Shown here piece after piece: positions 5,761-11,618 of a stretch of 11,618 nt of DNA. Source of the stretch: Phormidesmis priestleyi (GTDB lineage Bacteria; Cyanobacteriota; Cyanobacteriia; Phormidesmidales; Phormidesmidaceae); contig QBMP01000034.1 of NCBI GenBank assembly GCA_003242115.1, positions 1-11,618 on the forward strand, in the 5' to 3' direction. A model generated the notes under the pieces. The model did no database searches. It saw nothing but the letters and a program-made list of their open reading frames with translations, and was not told the DNA's origin. Made by a program: the position numbers and the translations under genes. How positions within the stretch are numbered: position 1 is the stretch's first letter; every line of letters begins with the position of its first letter.

Positions 5761-6627
5761 TCAATCTTGTGCTAGCTTCAACCGATAAGAAAGCTTGACC
5801 TGCATCACTTCAACGCCTTGGGGATTACCCGCATCATCGTAATAGCGAGCGCTAGTGTATTGTAGCGATCGCTCCGGCGTACTACAGGCCAAAATCACAC
5901 CCGCAGATGTCGATTTTATCCCGCCTGTATAGTCAGCAATGACGGCTTGAGGAGCGATAGAGAGCGATCGCGCCTGTAGGTATATACGATCTACTAGATG
6001 CTTCACAAAATTAGGATCTTGCGCAGAAGGCCAGTCGATCACCATGATTTGGATCTGCACGATTCGGCCCACTGCTTGCAGCGGCTGAAGCGGCGTATCG
6101 GGATTTTCTAACAGCGTGATGGGCGTAGGGCTTTGAACGGAAGTCGCGGCGATCGCTCTCAACCGCTCTAAATTAGCTGCCAATACATCCTGCGTACAAA
6201 TCACCCAGCAGTAGCGCAAGTTGCCGTTCCCCTGCTGCCAGTGAAAGTGAATGGCCTCTTCTGCTGGTGTTTTCCTATCAGGTGTGGGCTTGCTGGCAAT
6301 GGTAATCAGCCCGCAGTAGGTACCTATTAAAGGAACAACATTAGTTTGGCTCTGCACCCGCGCGCTGAGCAATTCCTGTAAGCGCTCGTTACGGCTGGTG
6401 CGGTAGATGCCGTAGAAGATGAGAAGCGCGATCGCAATCAACATCGCCAGTTGAATGAGCACTTTAGGAAAGTTAAGTGCTTCAGCTAGCCAGCCAGCCA
6501 AATCCTCTAGCAACAGGTTAGCAACCCCATTACCCAACACGCCTAAACCCAAGACGCCCACTAAAAAGTACATCACCCAGTTCTGACCAGGATCATTTAC
6601 TTTCTCTAAAAAACGACTGCCTTTCAT
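5761..6627 (-). CDS. Membrane-anchored CARF-like protein, candidate type III effector
   Basis: This is a 288-residue protein with two N-terminal hydrophobic helices (about 17-40 and 56-75) and a soluble C-terminal domain (about 95-288). Positive residues before the first helix and the RTSRNER stretch after the second suggest both ends are cytosolic, with an acidic loop outside. The C-terminal part has Rossmann-like strands (CGLITIAS 105-112, IMVIDW 194-199) and the signature AVIADYTGGIKSTSAG (228-243). This is close to the DxTGGTKxM motif of CARF domains that bind cyclic oligoadenylate, although I237 and T240 replace the more usual T and M. By analogy with Cam1, a CARF membrane effector that depolarises cells, Cas10-made messenger could open or cluster it. 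It lies 78 nt downstream of cas6 where a csm6/csx1 gene often sits. No nuclease domain is seen. The CARF call rests on motif recognition; another Rossmann-like sensor is possible. Confidence 0.75.
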   Translation of the reverse strand: MKGSRFLEKVNDPGQNWVMYFLVGVLGLGVLGNGVANLLLEDLAGWLAEALNFPKVLIQLAMLIAIALLIFYGIYRTSRNERLQELLSARVQSQTNVVPLIGTYCGLITIASKPTPDRKTPAEEAIHFHWQQGNGNLRYCWVICTQDVLAANLERLRAIAATSVQSPTPITLLENPDTPLQPLQAVGRIVQIQIMVIDWPSAQDPNFVKHLVDRIYLQARSLSIAPQAVIADYTGGIKSTSAGVILACSTPERSLQYTSARYYDDAGNPQGVEVMQVKLSYRLKLAQD

Positions 6628-6705
6628 AGGGTAGATGCGGAGGATAGCAGGGCTATAGCTGTAACGGGAGATCTTCCTAATTTCATTGAGTGATCAACGC
6701 CCATT
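6628..6705. other. Intergenic gap between cas6 and membrane CARF gene
   Basis: The 78 nt here hold no gene. A small palindrome (GCTATAGC) is visible, but there is no terminator with a T-tract. Read-through from the csm-cas6 operon into the membrane protein gene is therefore likely. No strong Shine-Dalgarno site precedes the ATG at 6627. Confidence 0.4.
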
Positions 6706-7500
6706 TTATAAGTCCTGCTTTAGGTTGCTCAAGTTTCTCTCAGTATTCAAAACCGTTTCTCCCATGCCCAATCGCGTTTTTATTCCTGTTCCCACAAACT
6801 GAGCGTAGTTAGCCAAAAGCTCAGCTACATTTGCGAGTAAGGGGTCGCTATGACGTAGAACTTTCAGATTTACAGTCCCGGTAAATCCAGTAACAAATCC
6901 TCTATCTAAGGAATATGACCGAGTTTGAATACGATGGCGCGATAATGCTATAGAGCCTCCAAAATATTCAATCAGCTCATCTGCACCCAAGTAAACAGGC
7001 GAAAAATGATTCCAGCGTTCTAACCAGCTATGGAACATAAGAGTTGGCACCGGGAGCGGTAAATAAGTGCGGTGTTGAGAAAAGGCCGTCGGTGTCGAAA
7101 AAGAGAATGCCAACCGCCGGACGGGCTCGGGTTCATCGGCTACGAATCTGTGATAAAGAGCCTCATAGCTGGTCGCTTCATCTTCACGATTAATCACCTT
7201 AAACCTCGCTCCCAAAAATTCTAGATGCTCTGATAAGTCTAAAGCTTCAATTGCTTTTGAGGCAGGTTCATTTAGACCGTTAAGAGAAAGTGTATAGAAT
7301 TCATCTGGGCTAAAGGTGATAAAATCTTCAACTGAGCTGTCTCTACCTGAAATTCCTGAGTAAGTCACCGATGGAATAGATTCATTACCAAAATCTAAGC
7401 CTGCCTGAGCATGAAGCTGTTTGGAGAGTGCTAGCTGATATGTTTTAGGCAAAGTAGTGAAAGCATCGACTGTCAGTGTCCAGGTTGATCGAATTAGCAT
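6706..7500 (-). CDS. cas6: Cas6 CRISPR-repeat endoribonuclease
   Basis: This 264-residue RAMP protein is expected to cut the pre-crRNA within each repeat, giving crRNAs with a repeat-derived 5' tag for the Csm complex. It has two ferredoxin-like halves. The mid-protein FSTPTAF and LPLPVP segments are typical of Cas6. The C-terminal glycine-rich loop GTGIKTRLGMGE is the family's best signature. H30 (in SKQLHAQAG) is at the usual place of the catalytic histidine, but I cannot confirm the full active site by eye. Its ATG shares one base with the csm5 stop (TAATG), with GAGG about 10 nt upstream inside csm5, so translation is coupled to the effector operon. Cas6 is metal-independent in known members. 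Confidence 0.92.
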   Translation of the reverse strand: MLIRSTWTLTVDAFTTLPKTYQLALSKQLHAQAGLDFGNESIPSVTYSGISGRDSSVEDFITFSPDEFYTLSLNGLNEPASKAIEALDLSEHLEFLGARFKVINREDEATSYEALYHRFVADEPEPVRRLAFSFSTPTAFSQHRTYLPLPVPTLMFHSWLERWNHFSPVYLGADELIEYFGGSIALSRHRIQTRSYSLDRGFVTGFTGTVNLKVLRHSDPLLANVAELLANYAQFVGTGIKTRLGMGETVLNTERNLSNLKQDL

Positions 7501-8771
7501 TATGTCACTGCCTCGAATTTAACCCAACTAGGCACAAATTTAATCTCCCCTTTCGGATTCATAACAGTGCGTCTAGACTTAGGTGCCTCAAAGCCTGGGG
7601 CTGGAATGCCGCACTTATCACGAACCTGAGAAACGGTTTCATCAGGTAGCAATAAGTTAACGGTTGTTCCCATCAAACCGCTAGCCCAGCCAATACGTAA
7701 ACTGTAAGGACAATGTGTGGGCTCGTACATTTTGCGAATATCAGTAAAATCCAATCGTTTACCGTTTGCATTTAAGTTGTTTTTAACGCTAGTCCAGTAA
7801 TCATGCTCCAAATCCCACTGATCTTGTGCAAATTCCTCGCAAATCTTCAACAGATCGTCAGTTGATTGAAAAGGTAGCTTCATACCGTTCTTATGTCGAA
7901 ACCAGCCCAGCATTTCATGATCTACGCTAATCGAAAACTGTGTCCGTACATTAAGCACCATTTCTGCATAAAGAGGAGCCCGATACTTAGCGCGATAGTC
8001 AGCAGACCGACTGGAAACAACTACCTCTGAGACAATCGGTAGATTTCTGAAAAAAGGTCGCTTATTTTCAGACTGTATTTTTTGCTCTACTAAAGGCTGT
8101 GTATCACTGACCCGAACAGCCCGCATCAAATCGGTATTAGGGCCAGTTCTAGCTTTAACCGAACGGTTCTGATAGCGCAGGTCGTAGTCAGTAAAGAGAG
8201 AATCCATAAACAGCGGATCGTCTACAAACTTAGCCTTACGCTTCAGTTCTCCCATAGATTTGCGGAGCCTTTCTTCGATCTGGCTAGGTCTTTGTGCTTT
8301 GGGTACGTCATACTGATCGGCATGTTTTAGCAGGTGGTAGGCGATCGCTGTCCTGATAGCCCCTTTAATCGAAGATCCTGGAATATAATGGCGTCCGAAG
8401 CCATCTCGAATCATCGGGCGTAGATTAGTTACATCGTCAGCCCACTGAACACTTCGCAAATGATTTGGAAATAGAGGATTTCCCTCTACATCTTCCGCTT
8501 GCCACCATTCGTTTCCTAAGGCGTCTCGTAGCAGGGTCACAATTTCTGAGCGGTTCTCTATTCGTTGAATATAGTCATTTAGGAAACCTCTAGACTTGAG
8601 CGCTTGTGCTAGGGCATCCGGGCGAGGCAAATAAACAAACTTCCCCGTTTTTACATATTCAAATGGGCTGAGCTGTGAAACGGCTGAGCCAATATGCAAA
8701 AGACGGCTAGTGAGCCGAATCTGCCGGGTTTCACACACATTAGGTTTGGCTAGGGTATCGGTTAAAACCAT
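7500..8771 (-). CDS. csm5: Csm5, type III-A effector subunit
   Basis: This is a 423-residue RAMP-family protein that caps the crRNA 3' end of the Csm complex. Visible signs are an N-terminal strand ending in LLHIGSAVSQLSPFEY (24-39), the conserved IPGSSIKGAIRT motif (130-141), LMRAVRVSDT (215-224), the glycine-rich WASGLMGTTV loop late in the protein, and a basic SRRTVMNPKG segment near the C-terminus. Length is in the normal Csm5 range. I chose the ATG at 8771. A TTG at 8783 would add four residues and shorten the gap to csm4 from 18 to 6 nt, and it cannot be excluded. The stop overlaps the cas6 start by one base. Csm5 together with Csm2 distinguishes III-A from III-D. Confidence 0.93.
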   Translation of the reverse strand: MVLTDTLAKPNVCETRQIRLTSRLLHIGSAVSQLSPFEYVKTGKFVYLPRPDALAQALKSRGFLNDYIQRIENRSEIVTLLRDALGNEWWQAEDVEGNPLFPNHLRSVQWADDVTNLRPMIRDGFGRHYIPGSSIKGAIRTAIAYHLLKHADQYDVPKAQRPSQIEERLRKSMGELKRKAKFVDDPLFMDSLFTDYDLRYQNRSVKARTGPNTDLMRAVRVSDTQPLVEQKIQSENKRPFFRNLPIVSEVVVSSRSADYRAKYRAPLYAEMVLNVRTQFSISVDHEMLGWFRHKNGMKLPFQSTDDLLKICEEFAQDQWDLEHDYWTSVKNNLNANGKRLDFTDIRKMYEPTHCPYSLRIGWASGLMGTTVNLLLPDETVSQVRDKCGIPAPGFEAPKSRRTVMNPKGEIKFVPSWVKFEAVT

Positions 8772-8789
8772 CGGTACGCTCAATGATAA

Positions 8790-9905
8790 CTACGGCTGAT
8801 TAATTGCGAGGCTTAACGCTACGCCACTTCGATAAATCGGATGCGGACGATAGACACCTTCTTGCGAGGTTCTAAATTCGGCAGGCGTGACGTTGGCGAG
8901 GCGTCCAGTAGGTGCAGATGTGAGTACGGAACCTTCGGTAAACATGTGTATTTTCTGTCGGCGTAGCTGTCTGCCAGAGAAAGGCGAGGCTATCCAACCG
9001 CCGCGCTCTTGTAGCTGATAGCAAGCTTGCTCGCCTAATAACAGGGGCGAGACTTGTGGCTCCCAATATAGACTAATTAAGCTGTGGTGTTCGGCATTAA
9101 AGTCCACAACCCTTTTCCACTGTGGCGATAAGGATTGCCAAGAGAGAAGCTGAAACCGTCCGGCTCCGCTAGAGCGTTCTCCACCGATACCGTCTTCGCC
9201 TAATAGCGTCAAAGCTGCCTTTAGCTTAGGTTCTAAAGCTAAGCCCTCCTTAGAAAACTCAATTAAGAAGTACAGTCCTGCTAAGTTTTGAATGTCATCC
9301 GTATGGTTTGAATCGTTACTAGGTTTCCAGTCAAACTGAGTAAGACCTGTGTGATAAAAGTTAGTAGCGCTAGTTGTTCTATCAATTGATACTTTGGGCA
9401 ATTCGTACTGCTTAAAGGCTTTGGTATAGCCAAAAGCACCTGATCGACCGAGTTCACCTGTTTCATGATCTGGGTTAGCAGAAAAGTTGATCAGCGAGTT
9501 TTTATCTTCAAGATTAAAGCCCGTACCCTGATACCAGCGTTGCCAAATGCTCAGCGGCAGATAGTGAAGCTTTTTGTAAGTTTTGGCGATCGCCAACCCT
9601 TCCTGTGGCGTTGACGGATACCCTTTGGGCATCTGAATAGGCTTGGGCAAATAATCAATAAAGCCCTCCTGAGCGCGACGATAAACAAAGGTTGAACTTA
9701 GGCGAAAAGGCGGTTCTTCTGAGTTCAAAAACTGCTTGAACAGCGTCTCAATATCTTCACCTCCAAACAGACGTGCGTAAGTGCTAACCCAGGCACTAAA
9801 TAAGGTATCTGAATGAACCCGTTCGCTAGTTTCTTCTAGGCCAATGCCCGTTTCGCCAAAGTGAGTAGGGCTGCGGCCAAAGTTAAGTCGAACAATTTTG
9901 TACAT
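8790..9905 (-). CDS. csm4: Csm4, type III-A effector subunit (Cas5 group)
   Basis: This 371-residue RAMP protein is expected to hold the 5' repeat tag of the crRNA and contact Cas10 at the foot of the complex. It begins YKIVRLNFG with the family segment ERVHSDTLFSAW (28-39). It carries the glycine-rich loop GEDGIGGERSSGAGR (236-250), and the SPFSGRQLRRQKIHMF segment lies in the C-terminal third. Length is a little above the common ~300 residues but fits larger Csm4 proteins. The ATG at 9905 is 7 nt after the csm3 stop, and GAGGG overlapping the csm3 end is a plausible Shine-Dalgarno site about 11 nt upstream, so the two genes are likely coupled. The csm5 gene follows. Confidence 0.93.
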   Translation of the reverse strand: MYKIVRLNFGRSPTHFGETGIGLEETSERVHSDTLFSAWVSTYARLFGGEDIETLFKQFLNSEEPPFRLSSTFVYRRAQEGFIDYLPKPIQMPKGYPSTPQEGLAIAKTYKKLHYLPLSIWQRWYQGTGFNLEDKNSLINFSANPDHETGELGRSGAFGYTKAFKQYELPKVSIDRTTSATNFYHTGLTQFDWKPSNDSNHTDDIQNLAGLYFLIEFSKEGLALEPKLKAALTLLGEDGIGGERSSGAGRFQLLSWQSLSPQWKRVVDFNAEHHSLISLYWEPQVSPLLLGEQACYQLQERGGWIASPFSGRQLRRQKIHMFTEGSVLTSAPTGRLANVTPAEFRTSQEGVYRPHPIYRSGVALSLAINQP

Positions 9906-9912
9906 GCTATTT

Positions 9913-10887
9913 TTATCCCTCTGTTGCAGGCAACAAACGCTGCTGAACAGCGCTCGTCAATTGGCCAAAGTTTTCGAGCAAATCAGCGGTATTGTCAAGC
10001 TCCAAAATAGGCTGAAGAAAATACACGCTGCCGCTTGCAAGCTGCATGTATTGTTCTTTACCGCGATAGTAAAATTGGAAGTTTTCAAAGGCAACCTTGC
10101 CGTATCCACGCGAGCCATGTCCGCCTAAGGCGTCGTCTTCTAGGATAGAGAGCGCGATCGCTAAATTTTGAAGATCTTGAGCCGCCTGCGCAGCATCCTC
10201 AACGGTATAAACCAGCTCGAACCGAAACTGCGCCCCAGCAGGAACTCGCTCAAGCTGCCTAGGATTTGCAGCGGCAGTAATGCGGTCTATGCCATTTTCA
10301 AACTTCCACTCGGTCATATACAATCCGGTATCAATTCGACCGAGCCGATTAACCGACTCTTCTAATAAGTGACAGTCACGAACAATTAACCTAGCTGGAG
10401 AATTTCGGCCTTTTACGCGGGTATAAGACTCATTCTCAATCGTTGCTATAGGGCTATTTTTAGCGGTTAAACCTGCTGACTCAGCTTCAGCCGTTTTAAT
10501 CCAACACTTACTGCCGCCTGTAGAGCCAAACAAACGACTGACCTGACAGGTACTCGCGCCCTCAAAAGCAACATAGCGCTCTTCACTAATTTCGGTATAG
10601 CCATCTGCTAAGTCATCGCTTTCATAGCGATAGGTTCCGCTTCCGCCAGCTCGATTAAGCGGCTTATTGAGTAATCGCTCTAGGGTGGAGCGTAACTTAC
10701 CTTTCAGCGACGAACCCGGTAGATAAGGCTGCTGAGTCATCGGATCACGAATAACGGGTTTATCAAGCCCCCCTATGTCTAGGCTCTCTCCACCACCGCC
10801 AATGTGTAGTCCTGTTTCGGCAGTTAGCGTACTGGTAATCCGTAGCTTACCAAGCAATGGTTTTTGGGGTCTGGTAACAATGGTCAT
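9913..10887 (-). CDS. csm3: Csm3, backbone and target-RNA nuclease of the Csm complex
   Basis: Csm3 (Cas7 group) polymerises along the crRNA and cuts target RNA at 6-nt intervals. The family signature is clear: TGLHIGGG (25-32), GGLDKPVIRDP with D42 aligned to the catalytic Asp (D33) of Streptococcus Csm3, YLPGSSLKGKLR (55-66), WKFENGIDRIT (194-204), ANPRQLERV (207-215) and GGHGSRGYGKV (255-265). At 324 residues it is about 100 longer than the usual ~220. The extra length lies in an insertion around 78-165, before and after SRLFG, and in a C-terminal tail after about 272. RNA cleavage should be retained. GGAGG sits 9 nt before the ATG, inside the csm2 end, and the gap from csm2 is 2 nt. Confidence 0.96.
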   Translation of the reverse strand: MTIVTRPQKPLLGKLRITSTLTAETGLHIGGGGESLDIGGLDKPVIRDPMTQQPYLPGSSLKGKLRSTLERLLNKPLNRAGGSGTYRYESDDLADGYTEISEERYVAFEGASTCQVSRLFGSTGGSKCWIKTAEAESAGLTAKNSPIATIENESYTRVKGRNSPARLIVRDCHLLEESVNRLGRIDTGLYMTEWKFENGIDRITAAANPRQLERVPAGAQFRFELVYTVEDAAQAAQDLQNLAIALSILEDDALGGHGSRGYGKVAFENFQFYYRGKEQYMQLASGSVYFLQPILELDNTADLLENFGQLTSAVQQRLLPATEG

Positions 10888-10889
10888 AA

Positions 10890-11384
10890 CTATCTTCCTC
10901 CCTCAGCTTTGTGATAGGCAATAATAGATTCAATGAACTGGACTAACCGATCAAAATCTTTAAGGCTGTAAACTTTATCAATTGCAGCAGACATTACATC
11001 ACTCAAAGGTTTAGCGGCTCGCTGTCTAGCAGCGGCATAGGCTAGCTTAGGCTTTAGCAATACAATGTCAGACTCGATATCAGCAAAAATCTGTTGCTGA
11101 TGCTGCTCGCTATCTCCACTCGCAGGCTCTTCTCGAACTAAATCTGCTTTAACCCGATTGATCGCATCTAGAAACTTACGGATCTGGTTAGTTTCTAGAC
11201 GTTGGTTGCGTAAGAACGGGCCAAGTTCGCTTGCATCTTCAACGAGCGCACGAATAGGATAAGCTTGCAAACCGGGCTCTAAGCTATGGATAGTTTCAAT
11301 AATTGCCTTAACAATATCCCTAGGAGGTTTGCTATTCTTCTGAGGCGTTGTTATTTTCTGAGGAGGCTGATACTGTGATGGCAT
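10890..11384 (-). CDS. csm2: Csm2, small subunit of the Csm complex
   Basis: This 164-residue, mostly helical protein is the Cas11-type small subunit that lines the target-RNA channel with Csm3. The family signs are LRNQRLETNQIRKFLDAIN (58-76), LLKPKLAYAAARQ (109-121) and the C-terminal FIESIIAYHKAEGG (150-163). The first ~20 residues (PPQKITTPQK and onward) look disordered. They are encoded in the 53-nt overlap with the cas10 end, where two frames are read. There is no other plausible start nearby, and no Shine-Dalgarno site precedes the ATG at 11384, so translation probably depends on coupling to cas10. The csm3 gene follows after 2 nt, its ribosome site lying within the last codons of csm2. 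Confidence 0.93.
   Translation of the reverse strand: MPSQYQPPQKITTPQKNSKPPRDIVKAIIETIHSLEPGLQAYPIRALVEDASELGPFLRNQRLETNQIRKFLDAINRVKADLVREEPASGDSEQHQQQIFADIESDIVLLKPKLAYAAARQRAAKPLSDVMSAAIDKVYSLKDFDRLVQFIESIIAYHKAEGGR
10897..10901 (-). promoter_or_regulatory. Shine-Dalgarno site of csm3 inside the csm2 end
   Basis: GGAGG on the minus strand lies 9 nt before the csm3 ATG (10887). It is inside the last codons of csm2 (GluGlyGlyArg). It is the strongest ribosome site of the effector operon and fits the need for several Csm3 copies per complex. Confidence 0.75.
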
Positions 11385-11618
11385 TTTGTTCGTTTGTTTG
11401 TTTAGCAGAACGGTTGAGTAAATCTATCCAGGTAGCGATCGCACGAAAATAAGGCGCATTGTAAGGACTTTTAAGCGAAGAGCTTACAGACTTGAACTCA
11501 GGTGCATCTCTAATTTTGTGTGGCAAGCGAGCCAGCGTATAAGCAATTTTGGGCAAATGTAAAAAATATTGAATTGCCCTAACTTGATCGGAAGATGTTT
11601 CCTTAGCCTCCTTAATCT
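11332..11618 (-). CDS. cas10: Cas10 (Csm1), C-terminal fragment cut by the window edge
   Basis: Only the last 94 residues are in the window; the frame is open to the right edge, so the start lies outside. The visible part (YFLHLPKIAYTLARLP, then SLKSPYNAPYFRAIATW and LLNR) matches how cyanobacterial Cas10 proteins end: a helical C-terminal domain that contacts the small subunit. The final ~25 residues are a polar, N- and S-rich tail encoded in the overlap with csm2. The HD nuclease and the GGDD cyclase motif that make Cas10 the signalling subunit are not visible. Their state therefore cannot be judged, although it decides whether the membrane CARF protein could be activated. Position upstream of csm2 is the standard III-A order. 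Confidence 0.88.
   Translation of the reverse strand, partial: IKEAKETSSDQVRAIQYFLHLPKIAYTLARLPHKIRDAPEFKSVSSSLKSPYNAPYFRAIATWIDLLNRSAKQTNEQNAITVSASSENNNASEE

Larger units (their letters stand above)
3393..11442. repeat. Dispersed HIP1 octamers (GCGATCGC), ten copies
   Basis: GCGATCGC is seen at 3393, 4757, 5865, 5964, 6149, 6428, 8341, 9586, 10154 and 11435 (start positions, read by eye). All lie inside genes, four of them in the membrane CARF gene. HIP1 is a hallmark of many cyanobacterial chromosomes. None is seen in 1-3392, the region of most of the adaptation operon. Confidence 0.85.

Noticed and set aside
1..11618. CRISPR array inside the window
   Set aside because: No direct repeats of 28-37 bp at regular spacing were seen in any intergenic region; the only tandem array (3678-3755) has 9-12 bp units without spacers.

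Overview
This window is almost certainly cyanobacterial. The palindrome GCGATCGC (HIP1, typical of cyanobacteria) occurs about ten times by eye in 11.6 kb, against roughly 0.2 expected by chance, and the gene families (HTH/NB-ARC protein, RT-Cas1 fusion, retropepsin-like protease) fit. It holds most of a type III-A (Csm) CRISPR-Cas locus with a reverse-transcriptase-linked adaptation module. No species is claimed.

Reading the minus strand from the right edge, an effector operon enters with the end of cas10 (csm1, cut by the window edge). It continues through csm2, csm3, csm4, csm5 and cas6, all tightly packed, with gaps of 2-18 nt or overlaps. After a 78-nt gap comes a two-pass membrane protein with a CARF-like domain, a candidate cyclic-oligoadenylate-sensing membrane effector. 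After another 93 nt comes a small retropepsin-like aspartic protease. No Csm6/Csx1-type RNase is visible here, so the membrane protein occupies the usual ancillary-effector place.

A single plus-strand gene (3787-5226) encodes an HTH plus NB-ARC (STAND) ATPase and separates the effector side from the adaptation side. It is convergent with the protease gene and divergent from the adaptation operon. The divergent 154-bp region contains a degenerate 12/9-bp tandem repeat.

The adaptation operon (minus strand, 3632 to 202) encodes RT-Cas1, Cas2 (start overlapping the RT-Cas1 stop as TAATG), a four-helix-bundle protein of the S23/Avd-like fold, and a coiled-coil protein ending in a DUF2325-like domain. 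It ends at a strong intrinsic terminator (124-160). RT motifs and Cas1 metal ligands look intact, so spacer acquisition from RNA is plausible. Cas10-Csm would carry out interference with crRNA made by Cas6, Csm3 would cut target RNA, and Cas10-made second messenger could gate the CARF membrane protein. No CRISPR array is visible; it presumably lies outside the window.

The most interesting parts are the unexplained partners: the Avd-like and DUF2325 proteins beside an RT-Cas1, the membrane CARF protein next to a retropepsin, and the STAND regulator or sensor in the middle of the locus.
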